A stretch of DNA of 64,000 nucleotides, from the NCBI GenBank assembly GCA_019240215.1, contig JAFAYQ010000049.1:62001-126000 (forward strand), given 5' to 3'. The notes beneath the pieces were generated by a model, which searched no databases, had not been told where the DNA came from, and was given only the letters and a program-made list of their open reading frames with translations. Source of the DNA: Actinomycetota bacterium (GTDB taxonomy: Bacteria; Actinomycetota; Actinomycetes; Streptosporangiales; Streptosporangiaceae). The position numbers and the translations under genes are program-made. The first letter of the stretch is position 1. Each line of letters starts with the position of its first letter. Shown one piece after another: positions 35,627 to 47,121 of this stretch.

Positions 35627-37624
35627 CTAAGCCATGATGGCCGGCAGCCACACCCGCATGGGCCGGCCGTCCCGGTTGTCCCACTGGAAGTAGGGCAGCG
35701 CGGTGGCCCGCTGGGCCGGGCCGGGTGCCTGCGGCGGGAACGCGGTCAGGTAGGGCAGCTCGCCCGGCCGGCCCGCCCGCAGCGGCCGCGCCTCGGTCTC
35801 CACCAGCACCGTCGGCCCGATCCCGGGCAGCTCGGCGGGCTGGTCGACCAGCCCGCTGCCGGCCACCAGGGCCAGGTCGTCCAGGTCGGTGCCGTCGGGC
35901 TGGTCGACCTGCTCGAAGCAGTAGACCAGCGGCCCCCGCTCGATCGCGGCGCAGCCCCGGACCGCGTCGATCCGCGGGTGCGGGTACACCCAGCGCGGGG
36001 TCAGCGTGAACGTCCAGGCCAGCACGTCACCTGGCCGCCAGACGCGGGTCACGGTCAGGTAGCCGTCGGCCGCCTCGGCCGCGGCCGGCTCGCCGTTGAT
36101 GAGCAGTTGCGGCGGCGTGCTCCAGGACGGCACCCGCAGGGCCAGCCCGCAGGGGCCGTCCGGCGCCTGCTCCACCTGGATGCTCACCCGGCCGGACCAG
36201 GGCAGGCCGGCCGTCATCGTGACCGCCAGCGGGCCGCCCGCCAGTGCCGCCTGCACCCTCGCCCCCGTGAATTGGTGCAGGTAAAGGGTGTCACCGGCGG
36301 TGGTGGCCAGGTAGTGCTGGAGCGCGGCGAGCAGCCGCATGATGTTGGGCGGGCAGCAGGCGCAGGAGAACCATTCGTGCCGCCTGGCCTCCTCGTCCTC
36401 CTCCACGTGGTCGTGACGGCGCTGCAGCGGGTTGACGTAGAAGAACCGCTGGCCGTCGGTCGAGATCGACGCGCCGAAGGCGTTGTAGAGCAGCCGTTCC
36501 ATCAGGTCGGCGTAGCGGGCCTGGCCGGTGGCCAGCAGCAGCCGCCAGGACCAGTGGAAGTTGGCGATGGCGGCGCAGGTCTCGTTGTAGGCCCGGTCGG
36601 GCGGCAGCTCGAACCGGTCCCCGAACGCCTCGTCGGAGTGCCGGGAGCCGTTGCCGCCGGTCAGGTAGGTCTTGGCCGTGACCGTGTCCTCCCAGCGGCG
36701 GATCGAGGTGGCCAGCAGCTCGGCGTCGCCGGTCTCGCTGGCCACGTCGGTCACCCCGGCCTCCAGGTACAGCGCCCGGACCGCGTGCCCCTCCTCGGTC
36801 ACCGCGTCCCGCACCGGCAGGTGGTCCTGCAGGTAGCGGTGCCCGCGGCCGGACTCGCCGGCCAGCCCGTGCCCGCGCTGGTCGACGAACTGCTTGGCCA
36901 GGTCCAGGTAGGGGCGGTGGCCGGTCTCCCGGTAGAGCTCGGCCAGCGCGGTCTCGACCTCGGGGTGCCCGTCCAGGCCCTTCTCGCCCCCGGCGAACGT
37001 GGCCACCAGGTGGTCGGCCAGCCGCCGGGCCACCGCCAGTAGCCGCCCGGCCAGCTCGTCGTGGCCGGGCGTGCGGGCCATCGCCACCGCCGCCTGGATC
37101 AGGTGGCCCGCGCAGTACATCTCGTGGCTGGACGACAGCCGCCCGTACCGGGGCTCGCCGCTGACCTGGATGAAGGAGTCCAGGTAACCGTCGTCCTGCT
37201 GAGCCGCCTCGAGCAGCGCGACCGCGCTGGCCGCGAAGCCGGCCAGGGTCTGCCCGGTCCCGCTGTCCGGGTCGCGGGCCAGCTCCCAGCCGATCGCCTC
37301 CAGCGTCTTGTAGAGGTCGGAGTCCATGAACACCGGGCCGTGGTACCCGCCCCGGCCGGGTCCGGCCGCCACCCCGTCCCGGCCGGCCACGGCGGCCGCC
37401 CGCAGGTTGTCGAGGTTGCCGGCCACCTCCAGCTGACGCAGGGCCAGCGGCAGGCTCGCCTCCCGGTTGCGGTGCTGCCAGTCGTGCAGCAGGCCCTCGG
37501 TCAGGATCGCCCCCGGCCCGGTCAGCGGCCGGTGCGCGGTCTGGGCGGCGGCGGTCGGGCTGGCCGGCCCCGCCTGTACCCGGGTGGGCGTGCCCGCGCG
37601 CGGTGATGCGTCCAGGTCAGTCAC
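35627..37624 (-). CDS. GH127-like beta-L-arabinofuranosidase
   Basis: A 665-residue glycosidase of family 127 with an alpha/alpha toroid and two beta domains. The metal-associated Cys/Glu site of the Bifidobacterium HypBA1 enzyme is recognisable: AYNETC (Glu and Cys, near residue 345) and CACCPPN (two of the three remaining Cys ligands, near 420). GH127 proteins remove beta-L-arabinofuranose from hydroxyproline-rich plant glycoproteins or sugars of similar shape. No signal peptide is seen, so it works in the cytoplasm. It heads an operon with a GNAT and an RNase Z-like gene. Confidence 0.85.
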   Translation of the reverse strand: MTDLDASPRAGTPTRVQAGPASPTAAAQTAHRPLTGPGAILTEGLLHDWQHRNREASLPLALRQLEVAGNLDNLRAAAVAGRDGVAAGPGRGGYHGPVFMDSDLYKTLEAIGWELARDPDSGTGQTLAGFAASAVALLEAAQQDDGYLDSFIQVSGEPRYGRLSSSHEMYCAGHLIQAAVAMARTPGHDELAGRLLAVARRLADHLVATFAGGEKGLDGHPEVETALAELYRETGHRPYLDLAKQFVDQRGHGLAGESGRGHRYLQDHLPVRDAVTEEGHAVRALYLEAGVTDVASETGDAELLATSIRRWEDTVTAKTYLTGGNGSRHSDEAFGDRFELPPDRAYNETCAAIANFHWSWRLLLATGQARYADLMERLLYNAFGASISTDGQRFFYVNPLQRRHDHVEEDEEARRHEWFSCACCPPNIMRLLAALQHYLATTAGDTLYLHQFTGARVQAALAGGPLAVTMTAGLPWSGRVSIQVEQAPDGPCGLALRVPSWSTPPQLLINGEPAAAEAADGYLTVTRVWRPGDVLAWTFTLTPRWVYPHPRIDAVRGCAAIERGPLVYCFEQVDQPDGTDLDDLALVAGSGLVDQPAELPGIGPTVLVETEARPLRAGRPGELPYLTAFPPQAPGPAQRATALPYFQWDNRDGRPMRVWLPAIMA

Positions 37625-37770
37625 GTCGGCTCCTGCCAGACCATCTCAACGGCTTTGGGAATAGGTTTTCTCGGGGGTGAGGCTAGGGCCCGCCCGACGC
37701 GGGCGTCAAGCGCCCGCCGCGGGGTACAGCAGTATCAGCCAATCAGGCCCGGTGGTAGCGTTCACGTCTG

Positions 37771-37802
37771 GGTGACGCCGCCTCCCGGTTCACGGCGTCA
37801 CC
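37771..37802. promoter_or_regulatory. perfect 10-bp inverted repeat upstream of the anti-sigma gene
   Basis: GGTGACGCCG (37771-37780) and CGGCGTCACC (37793-37802) are perfect complements with a 12-base loop, ending 22 bases before the start of the kinase gene. It could be an operator or a 5' leader hairpin. It is unlikely to terminate an upstream gene, since the neighbour reads away from it. Confidence 0.45.
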
Positions 37803-37824
37803 GGCGTTTCAGGGTAGGTGGGGA

Positions 37825-38253
37825 GTGAAGAACGGTTCGCGGCGGTCGCGCGAAGCGTCGCGTCCCGCGCCGCCCGACCCCATCGACATGGCGTTCCGGG
37901 CCGGTGACCTGCCGCTGGTCCGCCGCCGGACCGCGTCCTGGGCGCTGCGGGCCGGTATGCCCGCCGACACCGCCGACGACTTCGTGATCGCGGTCAACGA
38001 GATCGCCACCAATGCCGTCCGGCACGGATCGCCGGAGGCGTCGCTACGGCTGTGGGTGGACGGCCGGGCCGGGCTGGCCGAGATCAGCGACCACGGCTAC
38101 TGGCCCGGGGCCAGCGGCGCCACCCCGCCGCCGCGCCGGGACGCCGAGCACGGCGGGATGGGCCTCGAGGTGGCCCGCATGGTGTGCGACGGGCTGCAGA
38201 TCAAGGCCAGCCGGACCGGCACCGCCGTGCTGCTGCGGATGAGCCTGGGCTGA
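37825..38253 (+). CDS. RsbW-like anti-sigma factor / serine kinase
   Basis: A 142-residue GHKL ATPase of the RsbW/SpoIIAB type. The N box (VIAVNEIATNAVRHGS near residues 54-69), the G1 region EISDHGYWPG and the GGMGLEVARMVCDGL lid and G2 segment near 110 are all present. These kinases bind sigma factors and phosphorylate STAS antagonists. The following STAS gene starts one base after its stop, so the pair is expressed together. The partner sigma factor is not in the window. Confidence 0.85.
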   Translation: MKNGSRRSREASRPAPPDPIDMAFRAGDLPLVRRRTASWALRAGMPADTADDFVIAVNEIATNAVRHGSPEASLRLWVDGRAGLAEISDHGYWPGASGATPPPRRDAEHGGMGLEVARMVCDGLQIKASRTGTAVLLRMSLG

Positions 38254-38254
38254 C

Positions 38255-38647
38255 ATGCTGTCGCTGTCGTCTGAGCCGCGCGGGCCGTTCACCGTGGTCA
38301 GGGTGTCCGGCCACCTCGACCTGACCGCCCGTGACCAGTTCGACCAGTACCTGACCGCGGCCCGCCGGGGCAGCCCGCGGCTGATCATCGACATGTCCGA
38401 GGTCACGTTCATGGACACCGGCTGCCTGGCGGTGATCGTCGGCCACTACAAAAGGCTGGCCGTGGCCGGCGGCCTGATCCTGGCCGGCGCCCGCTACCGC
38501 CCGGCCAAGGCGTTGTGGATCACCGGCCTGGCCTACCGCCTCCCGCTCTACGACAGCGTCGACGAGGCCATCGCCGCCGACGGCGGGGGAGCACTCACCG
38601 TCGGCGAGGAGCCCCCGGCCGACCAGCAACTGCCAGCCACCTCCTGA
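38255..38647 (+). CDS. STAS-domain anti-anti-sigma factor
   Basis: A 130-residue STAS protein (SpoIIAA/RsbV fold) with a C-terminal extension. LIIDMSEVTFMDTGCLAVIVGHYKRL near residues 47-69 is the phosphorylation loop. The usual DS(S/T)GL is DTGCL here, so a Thr sits where the phosphorylatable Ser is normally found and the second Ser/Thr is absent. It could be a constitutive or phosphorylation-altered antagonist. It is encoded directly after the RsbW-like kinase. Confidence 0.85.
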   Translation: MLSLSSEPRGPFTVVRVSGHLDLTARDQFDQYLTAARRGSPRLIIDMSEVTFMDTGCLAVIVGHYKRLAVAGGLILAGARYRPAKALWITGLAYRLPLYDSVDEAIAADGGGALTVGEEPPADQQLPATS

Positions 38648-38842
38648 CTCCCGCCGAATGGCCACCACCTCGATCTCATCATCCCCGAGTGACGGATTCG
38701 GTATACCGTAGCCTTCAGCGGTGCTGGCGGGGGCCTAGGCGACCAGCAACGCCGGGCGCACCCTCGACCCATCACCGCGCCACCCCTTTAAAAAATCAAT
38801 GGCGCATACCGGACCCTGAGCACTCGAACGGCGGGTGGGGCG

Positions 38843-41182
38843 CTAGCGGATCCGCACCGCTACCAGGCAGGCGTCATCCCCGGTGTCAGAGGCCGCGTGC
38901 GCCAGCACGTGGTCGGCCAGCCGGGCGGCCGACGGCACCGCCGTGGCCTGGAAGCGCTGGGCCGCCCGGCGGGCGAACTCGTCCAGCGCCTCGGTGATCG
39001 GGATGTCCCGGCGCTCGATCAGCCCGTCGGTGAACAGCAGCATCGTGTCCCCGATGGCCAGCGGGGTGGTGAACTCCTCGTAACGGGCGTCCGGGTCGCT
39101 GCCCAGCAGCACCCCCTGGGGTAGCGGCAGCGTGGTCGCCTGCCCGTCGCGGATGAGCACCGGCGGCAGGTGACCAGCCCGCGACCAGCGCAGGACCCGT
39201 TCGGCCGGGCGGTAAAGCCCGCACACGACCGTGCCCACCACCCCGTCGATCAGGTGGCAGAGGGCGCTGTTGAGGTAGGCCAGCAGCTCGCCCGGGCCGG
39301 CCCCGGTGATGGCCAGCCCGCGCAGGCAGTTGCGGGCGGCGACCATGCCGGTCACCGCGTCGATGCCGTGGCCGGCGATGTCGCCCACCACCACCAGCAC
39401 GTCCTTGCTCGGCAGGAGCTGGGTGTCGTACCAGTCGCCGCCGACCAGGTGGCCGGGCCCGGCCGGCCGGTAGCGGACCGCGACCTCGATGCCGGCCGCC
39501 TCGACCGGCTGGGCCGAGGGCGGCAGGATGGCCCGCTGCAGCCGGACCGCCAGCAGGTGCTCCTCCTCGGCCCGGTGCTCGCTGTCGGCCAGCTGGTCCT
39601 GGGTGGCGGCCAGCACCACCCGGGTCTGGTACTCGGTGGTGATGTCCTGGAACGCGCCCCGCACCGACTCGGCCGTGCCCGCCGGGCCCAGCACCGGCTC
39701 GGCGAACACCCGGATCTGGCGGACGCTGCCGTCGTCGGCCCGGACGATGCGGAACGTCGTGCTGGCGGGCCGCCCGGTCCGCAGCAGCGTGTCGCGGAAC
39801 TCCCGCAGCGCCGGCACGTCGGCCCCGATCACGAAGCTGTGCAGGTCGCCCAGGGAGATCGCGGTGCCCGCGCGGGCGGGCAGCCCGAACAGCGCGAACA
39901 CGGCGTCGGTCCAATCCGGGCGGCCGGTCAGCAGGTTCTCCTGCCAGCCGCCGATCCGGCCCAGCCGCTGGATCTGGCCGAGCAGGGCGGTCAGCCGGTC
40001 CGCCTCGGTGGCGATCCGCCAGCCGATCACCACCCCGTCGAAGAACCGGGCGATCCGCACGTCGGCGATCGCCCCGGTCATCACCTCGGCCGCGCGGCCG
40101 CCGACGGGGCCGGGCAGGAACTGGGGCTGCCCGCTGGTCAGCGCCTCGACCGCGCGGTCGAGCACGCCGCCCGCGGCCGCCGCCGCCGGATACGCCTCCA
40201 CCAGCGTCCGCCCGGCCGGGCTGGTGCCGCCCGAGTCGGCGTAGTCGATGCGGAAGTCGGTCACCGCGCCGACGGCGTCGCGCACCGGGGAGGCGACCAG
40301 GACCGTCTCCAGCAGCCCGCTGAGCAGGCCGTGGAGCGCGGGCCGGGACCGCACCAGGGTCAGCTCGCCGCGCGCCACCCGGGCGCTGAGCAACTGCGAG
40401 CAGGCCCGGGCGAGGTCACGGACCTGCTGGCGGAGCGGGTCCGGGAACCTCTCGCGCGGTCCCGGCCAGCAGATCTCCATCACCCCCAGCAGGGCCGAGG
40501 CCTGGTCGTGGAGGGCGATGATGGTGCGGGCGCCGTCCGGCCAGCGCCCGCTGCCCGGCCCCGGCGGGGTCGCGGGCAGCTGCGGGCCGCCCGCCCGCGG
40601 TCCCGGCCGCCACAGGTCCGGCTGGCCCGCCGCCACCCGCTGCTCCAGGCAGTCCATCTGCGGCGGGATCCAGCGCCAGCGGCCTGCCTCGGCCGGGCCC
40701 AGGCCCGCCTCGCCCAGCAGCCCGAGGCTGCCGTCCGCCCCGATCAGCCACAGCGCCACCGCCGCCGCCCCCAGCGGGACCAGCGCCTGGTTCAGCACCG
40801 CGGCCGCGAACTCGGGACCGTCGGCCGCCAGCGCGGCCGCCGCCGACGCCAGCTGGTTCTGCCGGACCGCGGCCGGCGGCAGCGGCTCAGGAGCCGGGCC
40901 GTCGGCCACCCGGTCGGGCTCGGAGCTGGCGTCGGGGCTGATGATGGCGGCCGCGATCTCGGTCACCGGCGTGTTCGCCTCGCGGGCCAGCGCCGCCAGC
41001 TGACGGGCGGCCTCGGCCGGGCTGCAGCCGAGCCGTTCGATCAGCACGCCCGCCGCCATGTCGGCCACCGACCGGGCGGCGGCCACGGCCCGCGCCTGGT
41101 CCAGTTCCTGCCGCTGGCGGTCGATGACTGCGGCCAGCCGCTGGATCTCTTCACCCTGGCCGGAGCCCTCTGGACTGGACAC
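38843..41182 (-). CDS. ANTAR-GAF-PAS-SpoIIE (PP2C) phosphatase
   Basis: A 779-residue soluble sensor phosphatase. In order: an ANTAR-like coiled coil and helical bundle (QRLAAVIDRQRQELDQA to EIAAAII, about residues 10-80), a GAF-like region (about 110-270), PAS modules (about 300-550) ending VRGAFQDITTEYQTR, then a SpoIIE/PP2C domain from about 550. The phosphatase has VGGDWYDTQLL, VVGDIAGHGIDA and TGDDACLV, the metal-binding Asp motifs, so it should dephosphorylate STAS partners. The start at GTG 41182 has AAGG nine bases upstream; a GTG two codons earlier is possible. It is divergent from the hybrid kinase. Confidence 0.82.
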   Translation of the reverse strand: MSSPEGSGQGEEIQRLAAVIDRQRQELDQARAVAAARSVADMAAGVLIERLGCSPAEAARQLAALAREANTPVTEIAAAIISPDASSEPDRVADGPAPEPLPPAAVRQNQLASAAAALAADGPEFAAAVLNQALVPLGAAAVALWLIGADGSLGLLGEAGLGPAEAGRWRWIPPQMDCLEQRVAAGQPDLWRPGPRAGGPQLPATPPGPGSGRWPDGARTIIALHDQASALLGVMEICWPGPRERFPDPLRQQVRDLARACSQLLSARVARGELTLVRSRPALHGLLSGLLETVLVASPVRDAVGAVTDFRIDYADSGGTSPAGRTLVEAYPAAAAAGGVLDRAVEALTSGQPQFLPGPVGGRAAEVMTGAIADVRIARFFDGVVIGWRIATEADRLTALLGQIQRLGRIGGWQENLLTGRPDWTDAVFALFGLPARAGTAISLGDLHSFVIGADVPALREFRDTLLRTGRPASTTFRIVRADDGSVRQIRVFAEPVLGPAGTAESVRGAFQDITTEYQTRVVLAATQDQLADSEHRAEEEHLLAVRLQRAILPPSAQPVEAAGIEVAVRYRPAGPGHLVGGDWYDTQLLPSKDVLVVVGDIAGHGIDAVTGMVAARNCLRGLAITGAGPGELLAYLNSALCHLIDGVVGTVVCGLYRPAERVLRWSRAGHLPPVLIRDGQATTLPLPQGVLLGSDPDARYEEFTTPLAIGDTMLLFTDGLIERRDIPITEALDEFARRAAQRFQATAVPSAARLADHVLAHAASDTGDDACLVAVRIR

Positions 41183-41425
41183 GTTCACCGACCTTCCGTC
41201 GTCCCAGGGTGAGCCATATCCGCCCTTCGCGCCAGCCTTCTTCGGCCTTCTCGGCGCCTGGAGCCTATGGGACCATGAAATCGATGGACACGTGCCCGAG
41301 CCGATCCCGGCTCTCCTAATGTTGCCATGCGGCAAACGTACTGGTTACGTGCTGGCCGGCGCCGTTTGTCACGATCTGCCCACACCTGGCCGCGCGGCTG
41401 GCCGGCGGCCTGACAGGGAGCTTTG

Positions 41426-45230
<3,805 letters not shown>

Positions 45231-45250
<20 letters not shown>

Positions 45251-46037
45251 CCTCCGGATCGGCCGGGCGGACCGGGCGGACTCGGCTGACTTCCTGCCCG
45301 GCCCGCCGGGCGGTCGCCGCGAACGCGACCGCGTCGTGGACCGCCGCCCCGCCCTGGTCGTTGTTGAAGTACACGTAGACGTCCTCGCCGCCCGGCCAGG
45401 CCGCCGCCAGCCGCTTGACCCAGGTGCGCAGGGTGGCCTGCCGGTAGCGCGGCCACGGCTGGCCCGAGCCCTCGTGCAGCCGCAGGTAGCCCCAGCCCGC
45501 GGTTTGCCACAACGGCGCCCGGGCCGACCCGCCCCGGTCGGCCCACACCAGGGCCGCGCCCCGGTCGGTCAGCACCTGGCGCATCTCGTCGGTCCAGCAG
45601 GATTCGTGCCGCAACTCGACCGCCACCCGCAACCCGCGTGGCCCCCGCCGGGCGAATTCGGCCAGGCAGCCGTCCATCAGGCCCGGGTCACCCTTCCAGT
45701 TGGGCGGCAGCTGAACCAGGATCGGCCCCAGCCGCCCGCCCAGGCCGGTGGCCGCGTCGAGCAGCCGCTGGACCGGCTCGCCGGGATCCTTCAGCCGCCG
45801 CACGTGGGTGAGGTAACGGCTGGCCTTGACCGTCATCACGAACCCGTCCGGCGTCCGTTCGGCCCAGTTCACGAACGTCTCCCGGGGCGGTAGCCGGTAG
45901 AACGAGTTGTTGTTCTCGACCGTCTCGAAGTGCTCGGCGTAGTGCTCCAGCCAGCGCTTCTGGGGCACGCCCGGCGGGTACAGCCCGCCCCGCCAGTCCC
46001 GGTACTGCCACCCGGAGGTGCCGACCAGCCACGCCAC
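45231..46037 (-). CDS. DUF72 (YecE-like) protein
   Basis: A protein of about 268 residues of the DUF72 family, with a TIM-barrel-like fold. The family start LVGTSGWQYRDWRGGLYPP is followed by FETVENNNSFYRLP, KASRYLTHVRRLKDP, ILVQLPPNW and an HESCW motif. DUF72 proteins are widespread, and their biochemical role is still uncertain. GTG 46037 is taken as the start because the family signature begins four residues later; GTG 46058 is an alternative. The 3' end overlaps the kinase gene by 20 bases, so the transcripts are antisense at their tails. Confidence 0.85.
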
Positions 46038-46092
46038 CCGGTCCCACCCCCGTCCCACTCGCGCTGCTCAGTACCAGGCCCCGGCCGCGTGG

Positions 46093-46260
46093 TCAGTACC
46101 CGACCCCCACCACGTGGCCGATGGTGGCCGGGTCGGCCAGCACGGCCAGGATCGCGTCGGCCACGTCGGCCCGTGCGATGCTCATCCCCACGTTGTGGTC
46201 GATCATGCGGCGGTAGCGGCCCCGGCCCGGCCGGCCGGTCAGCAGCGCGGCCGCATCAGG
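46093..46260 (-). pseudogene. C-terminal fragment of an SDR/NmrA-type oxidoreductase
   Basis: Minus-strand codons give RPGRGRYRRMIDHNVG followed by IARADVADAILAVLADPATIGHVVGVGY and a stop. This is the C-terminal end of an actinobacterial NAD(P)-binding oxidoreductase, where the R-aDVA motif and the V-GV-Y end are conserved. The nucleotide-binding domain is missing; the homology stops where a plus-strand TetR remnant begins. Confidence 0.65.
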
Positions 46261-46419
46261 CCGGACGCCGACTGCGAAGCGGCCGCCTCGATGCTGCTCG
46301 GCTCGGCTTTCCAGTACGCCTTCTTCCGCTGCTTCGCCCAGCTGGCGCCCGATCCCGAGGCGGCCGCCGCCCACGCCACCGCCATCGCCGCCACCCTGCT
46401 GACCGGCCTCGCGCCCTGA
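46261..46419 (+). pseudogene. C-terminal fragment of a TetR-type regulator
   Basis: Plus-strand codons encode SMLLGSAFQYAFFRCFAQLAPDPEAAAAHATAIAATLL and a stop, the usual amphipathic end of a TetR-family ligand domain. There is no DNA-binding domain upstream; the sequence before 46261 is antisense to the SDR fragment. Together the two remnants look like a divergent TetR/oxidoreductase pair from which the middle has been deleted. Confidence 0.6.
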
Positions 46420-46425
46420 GCGGCG

Positions 46426-47040
46426 TCACCCGTCGTCGAGCCCGGGCACCGGGCCGGACCGTTCGAACAGGTAGTAGAAGGCCGTCACGGCGCAGAGGCC
46501 GACCGCGACCTGGGCGTTCAGGAACGCGACCGCGATCGCGATCACGTAGAGGATCTGGCCGCCGTAGAACCGCAGCCGGGCCCGGTTCTTGACCGCGGCC
46601 GGCATCGGATCGTGCAGCGCGTTGTCGTGCCGCAGGATCCACTCGAACAGCAACGCGAACGCCAGCCCCATCGCCTCGAACACCGAGGCGTAGAGGGCGG
46701 CCGCCACCCGCGCGCTGTAGTTGTCCTTGCTCAGGTACTCGGCCATGGTCGAGGTGGCGAACGGGATCGCCACCACCACCGCCAGCAGCACCAGGTTGAG
46801 GTACAGCAGCGTCCGGTTGACCACCCGGACGTTGTTCATCGTCGCGTGGTGGTTGACCCAGATGATGCCGATGGTGAGGAAGCTGATCAGGTAGGCCACG
46901 TAGGACGGCCAGGCGTGCCCGAGCTGCCACGCCAGCGGATGCGGCGAATCGGGTCCCTTCACGGCCAGGTCCAGCGCCAGCAGCGTGATCGCCACCGCGA
47001 ACACGCCGTCGCTGAACGCCTCCAGCCGTGACTTGTTCAC
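46426..47040 (-). CDS. TMEM175-like (DUF1211) potassium channel family protein
   Basis: A 204-residue membrane protein that begins with the family signature RLEAFSDGVFAVAITLLALDL, where the FSDG motif lines the pore in TMEM175 channels. Five or six hydrophobic segments follow (near residues 10-28, 45-63, 78-95, 110-130, 155-172 and 178-195). Bacterial members form tetrameric potassium-permeable channels. The start is a GTG. It may help set membrane potential or ion balance. Confidence 0.88.
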   Translation of the reverse strand: MNKSRLEAFSDGVFAVAITLLALDLAVKGPDSPHPLAWQLGHAWPSYVAYLISFLTIGIIWVNHHATMNNVRVVNRTLLYLNLVLLAVVVAIPFATSTMAEYLSKDNYSARVAAALYASVFEAMGLAFALLFEWILRHDNALHDPMPAAVKNRARLRFYGGQILYVIAIAVAFLNAQVAVGLCAVTAFYYLFERSGPVPGLDDG

Positions 47041-47052
47041 CCGCTCACCGTA

Positions 47053-47071
47053 GCCGGGGAGGATCCCCGGC
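47053..47071. terminator. small hairpin between two minus-strand genes
   Basis: GCCGGGGA (47053-47060) and TCCCCGGC (47064-47071) form a perfect eight-pair stem with a GGA loop. It lies between the stop of the secreted protein gene and the start of the channel gene. Three GATCA-containing near-repeats follow at about 47094, 47107 and 47120. A terminator or leader structure is possible. Confidence 0.4.
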
Positions 47072-47121
47072 CACGGCGCTGCTCGCTACCAGCGATCAAG
47101 CCCAGTGATCAAGACCGGCGA

